A stretch of 64,000 nucleotides of DNA from Campylorhamphus procurvoides (Eukaryota; Chordata; Aves; Passeriformes; Dendrocolaptidae): assembly GCA_013396655.1 (NCBI GenBank), contig WBMV01002648.1:75411-139410 (forward strand). The letters run 5' to 3'. Below, piece by piece: positions 1-12,800 of the stretch. The position numbers and the translations under genes are program-made. Under the pieces are notes generated by a model. The model had not been told where the DNA came from, did not search any database, and worked only from the letters and a program-made list of their open reading frames with translations. The stretch's first letter is position 1. Every line of letters begins with the position of its first letter.

Positions 1-701
1 ATTCCTACCATATAGTATGGTAACTAAGGGTTTTTTTCAGACTCCTGAAAACAATGAGATCAGTGTAAAGTTATACCTGCTTTTGCATTTATACATGCAT
101 ATACAAAAGCACGTGTATATGTATATATATATACACATATATGTACGTGTCAGCATGCTTGTAAAAAATGCATTTAAATGCATAAAAACAGTGTTTACAT
201 GTTGAGGCAGGATTGAAGGTCCCAGCATTCCTATGAACGTCATAAAATGCTGATGTGCCACATAAGGAGAGACTCAAATTAATACCAGATATTTTTAGTC
301 CTGTCTGACTATAGCACAGCATCGCCATTTCAGAATTACAGTCACCAAGTTCTCCTTGAAGAAGCAGAGTTTTGATGCATTTCACTGTAGTGGAAGAAAA
401 GTTAATAACCACCAGAAAGAAAGAGGGAGAGATGATGAGAGAGTATTTCATAATTCAAATCCTTCAAATTCAAGACATTTTCTTGGTAAAGCAAAATATT
501 TTTTCCCATAGGCTTGATTTGGATTTTTGATTTAGCTTGATTAACTATCATTAATTTCTTTTACCAAATCCCTTAGGAGGGTTGAAAGACAACAGTGCCT
601 TAAGTCATTCTGATGTGCTTTTTAAGATTATATCCTTGTAGTTTGGAGTTTGTCTTCCGCAGTTTCTGGGTAGGAAGGTTTTCCTTCTCTGTGTCTTGCA
701 G
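1..701 (+). other. ADAMTS19: ADAMTS19 intron, 3' part (window edge)
   Basis: No coding exon is recognisable upstream of the acceptor that ends with CAG at 699-701. The sequence is AT-rich. It has an alternating purine-pyrimidine TA/CA stretch at about 115-148 and a perfect 16-bp palindrome at 168-183. The exons for the catalytic, disintegrin, cysteine-rich and most of the spacer domains must lie upstream of the window. Confidence 0.7.
168..183. repeat. Perfect 16-bp palindrome
   Basis: ATGCATTTAAATGCAT equals its own reverse complement. The paired ATGCAT half-sites resemble dimeric POU-factor sites, though function is only a guess. Confidence 0.8.
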
Positions 702-855
702 GTGCTGCTCTTCCATGACCAGAACTATGGTCTACACTATGAATATACAATCCCACTGGATCCCCTTCCAGACAATCAGAGCTCTAAAGTACAAGAGCCT
801 CTTTTCATGTGGACACATTCTACCTGGGAGGACTGTGATGCTGTATGTGGAGGAG
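702..855 (+). CDS. ADAMTS19: ADAMTS19 exon: spacer end and start of a TSP1 repeat
   Basis: The acceptor CAG is at 699-701 and the donor GTAAAG starts at 856. The exon starts on a whole codon and ends one base into a codon. It encodes the last spacer strand ([18 protein letters not shown]), a linker with an NQS glycosylation sequon, then the TSP1 opening [16 protein letters not shown]. The motif CDAVCG lacks the Ser/Thr needed for the POFUT2 consensus CxxS/TCG, so this repeat is probably not O-fucosylated. Reading past 855 into the intron gives unrelated CA-repeat codons, which confirms the donor. Confidence 0.92.
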
Positions 856-3800
856 GTAAAGGAAAAATGTGCAAACACACAGACACACACACCTATATTA
901 AGAATGAATATGTATCTACAATATGCACGTATACTTACAGTGCAAACGTGTGTATACAATATGCATCTATATGTATATACACTGTGTGTGTATATATATT
1001 TAAGACTCTGATGGTCAGTGTTTTACATTTAATAGTAATATCCTGATTGCAGCTTGTATGACCCCATACAATGTGGACCTGTGTCAACCTCATGCCTTCT
1101 GTTTGTATTAGAAAAACTGTGATAACTCTAGGAAAAAAATCAAACCAAATAAAGTGAGTAGCAAAAGATGGCAATGAAGGAACAAAATCTAAACCAGAAA
1201 GGAAATTCAGGACACAGTTTTCAAGAAGAAACACAAGTGCGAGAGCTAGAACAAGAATATAAAGTTCATATGCATTCCACTCTGTATTTGGAAATATTGA
1301 AGATAAATGATCTGTAAGAGACATTTCAAACCACAGAAAAGCTGAATCCCAGGTTCAGATCAAATATGTACAGTTGGTAACATGAGTTGACGATGATCCA
1401 GAAACATACGGAACAAATATTACAACATCAGATATTAGTATGCTGATGTGATATTTTTCCTATGTTTATTAACCATAAAAATGTGATTTTGGAAGAACAA
1501 AATATGATTCTGAAAACAAATATTGGAATGTGAACAGTGTTGATGTAACAAAAGTCTTTAAAACTGCTGTCTAGAAGACGTTATTCAAATAGATAATTAC
1601 ACTCGAAAACCGCTTAACAGATTTTTGTAATGAATTCAACTTCCAGTGATTTGTTCATACCTTGAACAAATTAGTCAGACCATGAACACTTGATTTTTGA
1701 TACCTGTCTTTCCTACTTACAACCTTGACAGTCACGGTTGCACTGATCAGCAGTCCTGAAAACTGCTGTGCACCTGGTGATTGAATAGGAAGGCCTGGAA
1801 ACACTTTATTTTCTTAAAGCAGCAGCATAAGGAACACACTGTTCTAGCTTCTTTGACTCTGTGAACAGTCTTGGTGTCATGAAAGATTGCTGTAGTTTCC
1901 ATAAACATGCTTTTTGTGGTTTGTTAAGAAAGCTTCTTCCCTAGAAGCTATTTTGTACATCGTGTGAGTAGAATCCTCTGATTCTTAATAGTGCATTCCT
2001 ATTCATTTGTGAATTCATGCTTTTTACAGTGTCCTGAAGTATTTTTAGAATAATTTTAATGCTACCACAACCTGTCATTAGTGTCTCAAATATTTCTAAA
2101 CCTACCTCTCATCTGCCGAAGTCTTAGAATGCAGTATGTTTGTAATTTATTCTACATTAATGCTTAAATAAATATTTAAATGTTTTGTTGTAATGTTTAT
2201 AATATTTTTCTGTTGTAACTTGCCTTCATTTTATGTTATTGTAAAAAATAGCTGAGTTAATACAAAGTTCCATAAAAGGTATTTTTACTGCAAATATTCC
2301 AAAAGGCAAGTGAAAGATTTTCTTTTACTTTAGACAAAACTATTATAACTGTTCTTTTAGTGCTTGGCTTAAATATCAAGCAGTACTGAATCAAAAATGC
2401 TGCAGCTTGTACCCTGTCTAAATATTTGTGATTCAAATTTAGTATAATATTTTGATTAATTGGAATAAATAATATAACAGTTATCAATAGTTTTGCTTAA
2501 ATGGTCAAAGTTTTTGTCAGGATGAAACTATTTATGGAGCCCTGTGGTTTCATGTATGTTTATATATATGTAACTGGTCTGTGACCTCTGGTGTTACAGA
2601 AAAGCTTTCTTCATGTGGGAGAGAATACGAATACACAGATGTATATATAAACACAGAAAGAATTGTCAAACATTTCAAACACTGTGATATGATAGATTAG
2701 TTGAATGTTCTCTCACGTACACAAGTGCTGTGTAAAATGTCAGCTGTGGTCATGTACATAATGTGCATTTATAACTTAAGTACTCCAACCACAGACTCAT
2801 TTATGACTTCTGGTGAACATGCATGCTTAAATCTGCCCTGCTCATGCACCCACCCTCTTGGTCAGCAAACTTCCAAGTAGAGTATTAAAAAATAACTGTA
2901 GGAAAAGGTGGTTATGAGTCTGTTTTCTACTGATTGAAATCTTGTGCTGGTTTAAAGGCAAACCAGCAGGAGAAATTAACCTGACTCAAAAGAGATTACA
3001 AGTCAGAGTTACAATTTAATAAAAGGATTACAATAAATACAATGCTACAGAGAAGAAACGGTTTTAACGCACAAAGAACAGATGTATAACCCAGCACTCT
3101 GGGACACAAACAGAACAGTCCATTAGCCCCTGTGCTGAGCACCATGTGGTCCCCATGAGTGCAAAATAAAAGAAAACTGTTGGTGAGGATGATGGTCACA
3201 GTCTGGTTGAGAGTGGCAGTCACGGTCCCGTTGAGATTCTGATCCTCCTCTGGATCCCATGAGCGGTACCCGAAGTCCCCAAACCCCAAGATTTCATATG
3301 CACGGGTTCAGGTGGGAATGTCCAGTACCTTCCCCAGGGCAGGGAGTTTCACAGTGGGTAATTTAACTCTGTAAGTCATGGGATATTTTTGGAATCTCTG
3401 ATGGTCTAGGTCATTGCAGCTGCCTATTGTGCCTATTGTGCCCTAATAGCCCATTAGCAGACATGACCCCTCAGGGTGGCTCTGAAGGTGCTGATGCCTT
3501 CCTGGCGGGGAGCTATCCGAAATGAATAACTGGTATGAAGACAGAAACATTCCAGTGCCTTGCAGGGTTCTTTAACATCATCCTGTAGCCTGAGGTGTCA
3601 GGTATGCCCTGGGCAGCTGATGCAAATGATCCCTTATTAATAATCCATCAGAAATTACAAAGAAAGTGTAGAATACACAGTTTTGATTACATCCATATAG
3701 TGATAAACTGGTCCCAGCCACTGTAACTAGGATAAAGTTTTAATTCAAAAGATTGCTAGATTTTTAAAAATTTAATTCCAGTCTAGTTGCAAATTACTAC

Positions 3801-6800
3801 TAGTGATAGGTAGTACACTAAATCCTAATTTCTAATGCTTCCATGTGCAAGAGACATCAGGTTCCAGTCATCCATCAGGACAGTGATTCTGTACAGAGCA
3901 TTCACTAGGTCTCTGCAGGCAGTACCTAGACTCCTAAATGATTAACCTACAGATTGTGTCATCTGGCCTCTTTAGTTCATGGGAAATAGTGCAGGCTTCT
4001 TACTGAAGGTTCGATGTTCCCTTTGTTTGAGTGCCAGCCACAACTTGGTGTTTCTTTTCTCATTTTATGTAGTAATGAACTACTATACTTTTCTTTGCAA
4101 TTTTTCTGCAAGCTTTGCTAAATGCTGGGGTTTCAGTGGTTGAGAAAGAAAATTATTCCAGTAAGACTAAGGGTTTGGCCTATGACTAGTTACCGGAATA
4201 AAGAAGCAAAATTCTATCAACAGTTCTCTGCAATGATTGGATTAAAAAATCAGAACGTTCCATGCAAACTGTAATATCTCTCTTAGACTCCCTGATACCT
4301 TTGATTTTCTTATATCAGTTTTGCAGTTCTTTTAGCCAAACTGTATGTGAAACAGCTGTATCTGTATCCTGCCTTTAACAAAGTTATATATCCCTGGTTT
4401 TCTCTTTATTCTACCTGCTTCATTTTTTACTAGGTGAAAGAAGGACAACAGTATCTTGCACAAAGATTATGAACAAGAATATCAGTCTTGTGGACAGCAA
4501 GAAGTGCAAGTATTTAACAAAACCTGAACCACAGATCCGCAAGTGCAATGAACAGCCATGCCAGACCAGGTAATAGTGATTTGGTTAAATTAAACTATAG
4601 TGTCTCGATGTAAAATTCATAGAGTTGACTGCCTATGGCAATGAATGTGCTGTAAATACTACATCCAAAATGCTATAATGCAAAAGGTAGGGGAAACAGA
4701 AACACTAGCTGTAGTTTATCCTAAATTTTAAAGAAAGGGAGCCGTTGTCTAAATCAGTTCTTTATTCAATAAAGCGGTTCATTACTTTCCTCAGGAAGTA
4801 TTGTCACAAACAGAGATTGTGCTGCAAAATTGAAATTTTAATGCTCTTTAAGTAAAGATATATATATGCCATTTAATCCCATGTTTTTAATTAATGATAC
4901 ATTTTAGTGTGTTTTTTTCAATCAAGGTTTCTCTTTAAAAGCTCTTAGTAAGCTCTGGGTCCACTAAATAGTAAGTAAGTAAATAAACCCCTGTTAATCA
5001 TGTTTTCTGCACTTACGCAAGTTGAAGTATAGAAAGCCTTCTCTTCACTCCTCTCTTCCCTCTTACCCCATCACTTTGAGTAGATCAATAGGCTGAATTA
5101 GACTCCAATGGTTGAATACTGTAAGAATCAGGAGGCAGCTGCAGTGTGCAGCCCACCACCAGTTTGGTGTTTCTGCAGCTGAACTGGCAGCCTGCTCCTT
5201 GCACCGGCTGGCCAGGCCGGCACAGTGACCCATTTCAGAGTTTGCCATCCTGTTTCCATGTGGTTGCTAAGAATTACAGCTAAAGAGGTCCTCAAGTACT
5301 TGTTTAAAGTATCTGCCACCTTTCAAAGAAGGGGAGAGGCAGCTAGCAATAACTGCCTAGCATCCCCAGGAGTAAGCACTGGGATCTGTCTGCTGCAGTC
5401 ATCTGGAGGAATGGTAGATGGTATTTTTAAACAAAACACTGCAAAGTAAATAAAATGCAAATATTGTTAAAGGAAGTTTGTAAAGTGAACTAAAAGATAT
5501 AACATTCTTGAAAAGGATGAACTGAAAGTGATAAAATGCAAAGTATGATATTTTAAGTAGGACAAAAGCACTGAGATTTGGACTTCCCAAGACTAGGGTA
5601 TTACATTTTGGAGGGATTATTTATGTTTCATTTTATGCATATTTGAGCATATTTTATTTTATTAACATCACCGTGCACTTAATAGATAGAAATGGAATAG
5701 TCTGATCTTTTCCCGAGGCATTCTCAACTCTCACTTTTCAACATTGTGTGCTTTTTCCAGCTGAATAGATGGAACTTTTTAAATGTTGCTAATTGACACT
5801 TAGAGTTGCTGTGCAAAGAAATGTAGGAAGACTCTTGATGTTCCAATTTTTAAAAACAGTTTAAGTGATCATTACAAAGTAAAAATTGTTAGCTTTCCAC
5901 AGAAATGTAACTAAAGCATGTGCTTGCATAACTACTTATTTGTTATTGGCACTTGAATAAGTATCTTTAACTCTCTTGCATTATCTTGACAGGCTATGAT
6001 TTGTAAATTATCTATCTGGACTCATAACAAAAAACCTCCATAGTTAAGTGGTTTATTTTCTTGCTACAAATGCATGACAGAAGGTTGAAAGAGATTAGTT
6101 AAATCTCAGATTCCAAAAACCTCTCCTTGCAAGCTAAGTCTCCTGGAATACACTTGTATACTGCATCAAGGCAGAGCTGTTTGATTTTTAAGGGCACAAG
6201 GCCATAGGCTGGATCTACAGAACATCTGGGGAAGATTATGTTCTAGAATGATTGCTCTCCAAATATGTGGGTTCTGCCAAACTGCATCAGCCCTCCTTGC
6301 TGCTGTGATTTAAACCATGCACCCTGAGCTAGGCCTGACCCTAAAGAACGTGAAGAATTCTGAGCTTTTTTACTTTCTCCAGAGCAATAAGCCTTTCACA
6401 CTGGAATGATTCGTTCTTGCAATTGAGTATTTTCAAGGAATGCTGAACTTTACATGCATGGCATGCACTTGACATAGACAGTCATACAGACGGAGAATAA
6501 CAGGCAGGCTGATCAGTGATGTGTCACCTTTAAAATGTATATGTGTTTTGGAACTTCTTTAATTGGGATTACAATCAGAGGAAAGTACTTTGAAAACATT
6601 GGGACAGTGAGCTGGGGAATGAAATAATATGAACATTAACACATATTTAATGTAAAATATGTTAGATTATATCTATTAACCAAGGGAAATTTAAAGGAGG
6701 CTGAAAATTTGCAAGTATGTCTTGGATGTGTGCACTGGTGAGCAGGAGAGTAAGATAATGTGATGGTGTTTTTCCCTTCCTGATTTCTTAATACTACATT

Positions 6801-9800
6801 CCCTGTATTTCTTTGCAGATGGATGATGACAGAATGGACACCATGTTCAAGGACATGTGGAAAAGGGACGCAGAACAGACAAGTAGCCTGCACACAGCAG
6901 CTCAGAAATGGAACCCTGATCAGAGCTAGAGAAAGGGATTGTCTTGGGCCAAAGCCCACTTCTGCACAGCGCTGTGAAGGCCAGGACTGCATGACTGTGT
7001 GGGAGGCAGGAGTCTGGTCTGAGGTGCTGCATTTATTTATACAAATAGTCCATAATGGTTATTTGTGCCTTAATATTTTCTGGGAATAAGATTTTTTCAG
7101 CATCAAGTGGCACAGCTCAGCCTAATGATTTTCACAGTCCTCATGCAGTGATTTGGCAAAGGGTTCAGGGACTAGGAAAATCAGCTGTGTAGAACTACTA
7201 CATTTTACCTAGTGAAAACCCTGGAACAGTTTCTTTTGGCCAGTTTTCAAGTATGTCCTGACTCTGGTAGTGGGCAACTGGGGGCAAATAGGCATCACTT
7301 ACCAGCCATGAGACCTTGGATTCTGAGTGGGAACATCTCTGATGTACTTTTGTACTAAGGCATGTTGATCAGCAGATACCTGTTGCCATCCTGCTTCAGA
7401 AAGACTTAGAGGGGAGCTGCTGGCAAAGAAAGACATTTCCTTCCCTTCCTCTCTCTTCTCACCTCTTTTTCTAAGACAATAGCAGTGGGCAAAAGGGCTT
7501 GTAACAATTTCATATATGTTGCATCCTGAAGGATTGCTGTATTTATTGTTCAAAAAGCTTTATTAATTTAAGATCTTTTAATTTGCTTGTCCATTTGGCT
7601 TTCTTAATTTTCTTCATCTTTGTTTTCTTCCTGTAAAAAGTTATACTACTTCTAAAAGTAACTAACTGTGGAGGAAGAAGTGTTATTAGCACTGCCATCT
7701 GGACAAGATGAAGGGTTGTTTAGAACTTCTCTTTAACTGGAAGAATGAAGGCAATTCTGATTGCGTCCCATACAGAAGCTGTTCTATGAATCCCTCTGTG
7801 ATCAAAATACAAATAGTAGCTTCTGAATATGGGTGGAATCCCTTCTTTGGACTGCTCTACTCAGCAGCATCACTTGATCCCCAAACAAGAAAGATCTAAG
7901 AAATAAAGAATATTTTAAAGGATGAAAAGCATATTCTAAAGCAGAGGGAAGTAAATAGCAACAATTCCTGGTTTGGTACACAGAGGTTTGTAATGCAAGG
8001 TTGTGAGAAGAATGGTATTCAATTGCAGAGGTGAGAAAAAGAAGCACATGGATTGTTTAGTCAGTTTGGTTTACTTCAGAGATGAGAAATGGGTGAGCTT
8101 GGTTTTATTGGAAGCAATAAATGTATTTTGAAGAGTGAGGTATTTCCCGTGGCCATTCCTACTATCACCATTATATAGGAAGCTAGCTATTACTGCTTCC
8201 TGCAGTTATAATCAGCTTGGCAAAGGACAGTTTTGAACTGCAAGCAGTGGGATGATCAAAAGCAGTGATAATGTTTTGAGAAGGAAATGGCATAATTTTT
8301 GGCAGTTTAAGTGGGAATGGTGGAAAAAAATATAAATTAGGACCTTCTGTACAACTTGAAGAAAATTTTCACATGCTGTCTATACAGTGGCTTTGAATTT
8401 TGAAATTCAGTCTGGATTCTTGCATAGTTTTAGAATATTTACTTTTCCATTTTATCTTTTTCTCCATCCCAAAAAAAGGATCTGTTAGACACTAGGAGAG
8501 CTTTTCTGAAATTGCATAGTATCTTATTATGAATATTATTTTGATTTTCTTTCTTTGTATTTCCTTTTTTTGTAGAAGATTGCCTAATAGTTTTAGTATA
8601 ACATTTTACATTCACTTAATCATAACTTTTCAGATGTTCTGTTATTCAGAAGCCTATTTTTTTCCCTTAAGCCCATCTTTTTTTATCTAATTGTATAATT
8701 TTAGCTGAAAATGAAACAATTACCATAATGCCATATAAGGAATTTTTGTTCTGCTTTCAGTTTTTGACAAATCTAATGTTGATACAATTGAAGGTTGGAA
8801 GTGAGGAAATCGCAGAAGCCATGAAATACTTAATGTTGTCCTGGCAGAGATCATTAGAAGAGGATAAAAAAGGGAGTAACTCTGACTTCTTTAGAAACCT
8901 GAAAACCACTTTTTTCCAACAGTGCTCTGTAAAGTGTGGTAAAGGAGTACGGCATCGAACTGTGAGGTGCACCAATCCACGCAAGAAATGTGTTTTGTCC
9001 ACAAGACCTAAAGAAGCAGAGGACTGTGAGGACTATTCAAAATGCTACGTCTGGCGAATGGGAGACTGGTCTAAAGTGAGTAATCCTTAACAGTAGTGCC
9101 CCACAGCATAGCACATTTTGCAAACCGAGTTCTATGTAAAAACTGGTTTTATCACAAGTGTACAAGTCTCCCAACTGAGGGAAAAATAAAGCTCAAAACA
9201 AAAAAAAACCACCTACCCTAAACTGGTAGTCACAAAGTCAGAAATATGAAGAAGGTGAAGTGAGGTGAATATTCAATATAATGCAAATCTGTTATAAATT
9301 TTTTGCTGTCAGTGGTTAGGCAAACAACTCCAGAAAATGCAGCTTACTCCAGCCTTACAGTTTGCATATTTCATTGATCTATGTTTGCACATTTTATTTG
9401 TGTTTCCAATATGCTATACTCCAACCTTATAAGGAAGCACCTTTAGCCTATTAAATTTCCACAGGGACCATTTGACATGTAGAAAGCATCTATTACCGTC
9501 TGTTCTGGACACTTGACACAATTGTCAGTACATTATTTTCTTGGCATGGGATCTCTTTAGTGAGATCCATAAGCATAGGCCAGACTGTAACATTATATTG
9601 GTTAGATCTGTGATTGAGTATGTTATTGGACTGGTATCTTGAACATCTGATACAGGTTTGAATATCCAAAACATGATGAAATTCTGAAATTGTACCTTGT
9701 CAAGATATTTTCTTACTGTATCACAGACCACACTTTAGCAGAAAGATTGTAATCTCTCTTTTTTTTTCCCCCCCCTTTGCTTCTTTTCACAACACTTTTA

Positions 9801-12800
9801 CTTTCAGTACCTAACATTATTGCAGAGGTTTTTTTACTTCCTTGTATGGAGAAGTATTTAATGTATTTTTAGTTGTCTTTCATGTGCTGTAGGAGCTGGA
9901 AACAAGGACTAAAGCCAGCAGTGTATGACTAGCCAGCCTTCCAAGAATTAGCTGCAAGTACTCTGTAAGTAACTAGCTACTTCAAAAGCACATAGAATAA
10001 CCATCAATTTTTAAAACAACAGAAGCAACTAACTTACAGTAGCACTGTTACTTTTAGAAGAAGATACTTTCAGCAATAAAGTTTAGTATTTGCATTTCCA
10101 TACCACACAGCTGCAGTTAAAACCTGCATCATTTAGCACTAGCACCAGTAGGAAGTAAACTATAGAGAAATGACCATCTGCTTTCTTAATTGAAGCAGTC
10201 ATTTGAATTGGGGTTGCTGAGGAAATATGGGGATGCTCAGACAGTTACACTGTGTTCCCAGTGCCCTCTGGAGAAAAGAAGAACTTTATTGTCTAATTCA
10301 GTACTTTCAACAAACCTCCATGTCATAGATGAATGTACAAGAACTTGTGTCTTCCAATCTTGTGTTTTCTGTTTGTTTTCCTCTTATAGTCAAAGTTGTA
10401 ATGCTGTCACATAAATTGTACTTTAAACTTTAAAACTAGGATATGGGGAAATATTTCATACGGAATTAACAAAGTATTTTGGGCAGTTAACATACAGTCT
10501 GACTGTGACTTGTGCAGCAGAGATTTTCCAAGACTTTTACCAAAAAATAGATACTTTACTTTCTCAACAGAAACAAAGGTTCAATTTAAAATACACTTGG
10601 ATTTCCATTTTTTTTCTCTGTTACTCTTCTGTTCCATTGGAAGAGTACATAGCAACATGACGTCATGGCATCTATGTTAATATGTCTGCAGTGGGGGAAA
10701 AAAAATGAAAGCTCAGATAAATGTTAATCTTTGCTCGCTGTTTGTTTCTAACCCAGAGGTTCAGTGCCTTCTTCTCAGTGCTTTTACGCTTTAGGATTGT
10801 TTTTGACAATGACAGAAGGCTGTTCCTTTCAGAAGAGCCAAGTTCCCCCAAGCTAATGCCAAGACTTGGCATGAAAAATTTAAATGACGCTTCTCACACG
10901 TTGAAACAAGAGGCTTAATGTGCTCCTTATTGGCTTTGCTGCTTCCCTTAAACTCTGAAAGCATAATTTTAAATAAAGCTTAAATTGCACTATTCCTGAA
11001 AAGATAACATGATTAATAATCATGTTAGTGCCGTAATGAGTTCATTTATTTTAGAGGTATAGTCACATAGACATCAAAGTTTTTACGCTCTGTGTTTTAA
11101 CAGTAATACCAAGATCAAAGAAAATTTGACCAAAATTCCAAGCTCCAACAGGTCAATAAACACAGTGATCCTTCTAAAACTCAAATAATGTAAAAGAAGT
11201 CTGTGTAACCTGGCCTGTATGCAGGATTAAACTCTGTAAAGGCTTTTAAGTCAGGAAGGTGGGTCAATAGGCTGAACATCACTATTCTTAACATCAGTTG
11301 GGCTCTGTGCCCACCCTTGCGAGGAGCATGAGTATGATGAGAAAGTAATGAATAAAAGCTCAAACTGAGCTTCTGGAGCCAGCATCTAGTAAAATTACCA
11401 ATAAACACTGTATTTTTGCAGTGAATGCTGTACTTGGAATACCCTACTTAACCAATATAAGAATTACTTTCAGATGAGGAATCCTCATAGATCATAGCTG
11501 TTCCAGTGCCAGTTAGGGTGAAGTGTTACTAGCAGCAGTGTGCCTTAGTAAGCTGCCCACTGACTACCCATTTCAAAGCCATATGACAACAGGGTCACAC
11601 TTAGGGAAATCTGTCATCTAAGTATAAACAAGTAGGCAGGGAAGAAATTAAATGAAATGCATTGAACTGCATGTTTATACATCTACCTGACTTACTAGAA
11701 AACACATAGTTCTAGAAGTCATTCTTCAAAAAAGGCTTATGTGTCAGCAGCATAGGGTACTCAAAGGGCATACTATACTTTATGTAGGAAGCTGTGTATA
11801 TTTTTTTCTTCCATTATCTAGAATCTTCAGAACATTGTTGGAATAAATTAAACGAGAGACAGGATGATTTTGGAACAGGGAATCATTTGGAGAGTGAGTT
11901 TGGAAAATAATAATTAAAAACTTAAGTTTGATATGGTATTATACCAGAAACTTTTGGAGATATTCAGTAAGAGATAATAGGATCAAAAGACTGGAAAATT
12001 AAGTAGAATTTAGGAGCAGCCATTTGTAGACAGGAAAAAATACCAAGTGTGTGAGTATAGGAGACTAGAGAATATAATGTGGACTGACTTGTAAAAATGA
12101 CTGAAAAGTGGATGCATTCTGTAGAAACTAAAACAGGACTAGCAGCAGAATTTCTAAATAGTATCTATATATTAGATCAAAGATGGAGACAGGTCAAATA
12201 CGACATCGGGAATAGTGGTCCCAATAGTTGGGATGGAGTTCACTTTGTCTATAGCCTGAACAAGCAAAAAGGTGAAGCAAAAGTTAATCTGGTAAATTTT
12301 TTTCCACCAAGTTTGAAAGGGCATCTAAAGGACCTGCTTGGTTTTTACACCAGTGAGTCTCAGAATTCATAGCATATTCCAAATTATTTATTTCAGACAA
12401 TATATGCAGTGCTCCTTAGAAAGTGTATATATGTGTACAGAATAGTCAAGTCTCCAGCTGTTGGAGGGAGACAGAGTCACATAGAGATTTGCTCATTGAG
12501 TGGTACGGAAAGCAGATGTCAGTGATGATAGTTGTTTCTCTTCTGTCCCAATCAAAGAACATATGAAAATGAAGGGAAGGGAAAAAAACACCAACTCTTT
12601 TTTTTCTGATTCTTCAAGAGCATGGGGCATTCAACCTTTAAACTCTGTGCTTAAACATTTAGACAGACCCTAAATTTCCACAGCTAACAAAATCAACTGA
12701 TTTAATCTCCTTCAATTAAAAAAATTAGAATTTGGATAATAATAATGTTACAACTTTCCTAATAGGATAATTAGCCTTGGTTTTATTACTTGGATCCCCA

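Larger units (their letters stand above)
856..4433 (+). other. ADAMTS19: ADAMTS19 intron of 3.6 kb
   Basis: It starts with CA/TG dinucleotide tracts (873-892, and about 945-1002 mixed with TA). It carries an LTR-like repeat at about 2943-3650. The rest is AT-rich with no coding similarity that I can see. It ends with a pyrimidine-rich tract and TAG at 4431-4433. Confidence 0.75.

Noticed and set aside
935..1324. 129-codon minus-strand open frame behind the first exon
   Set aside because: It lies over the CA/TA repeat and intron sequence, gives low-complexity residues, and matches no known family.
6636..6992. 118-codon minus-strand open frame
   Set aside because: It is the antisense shadow of the conserved ADAMTS19 TSP1 exon at 6819-7023.
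8728..8922. In-frame upstream extension of the exon at 8923
   Set aside because: The extension lacks TSP1 residues. The acceptor at 8920-8922 and the family alignment put the exon start at 8923.
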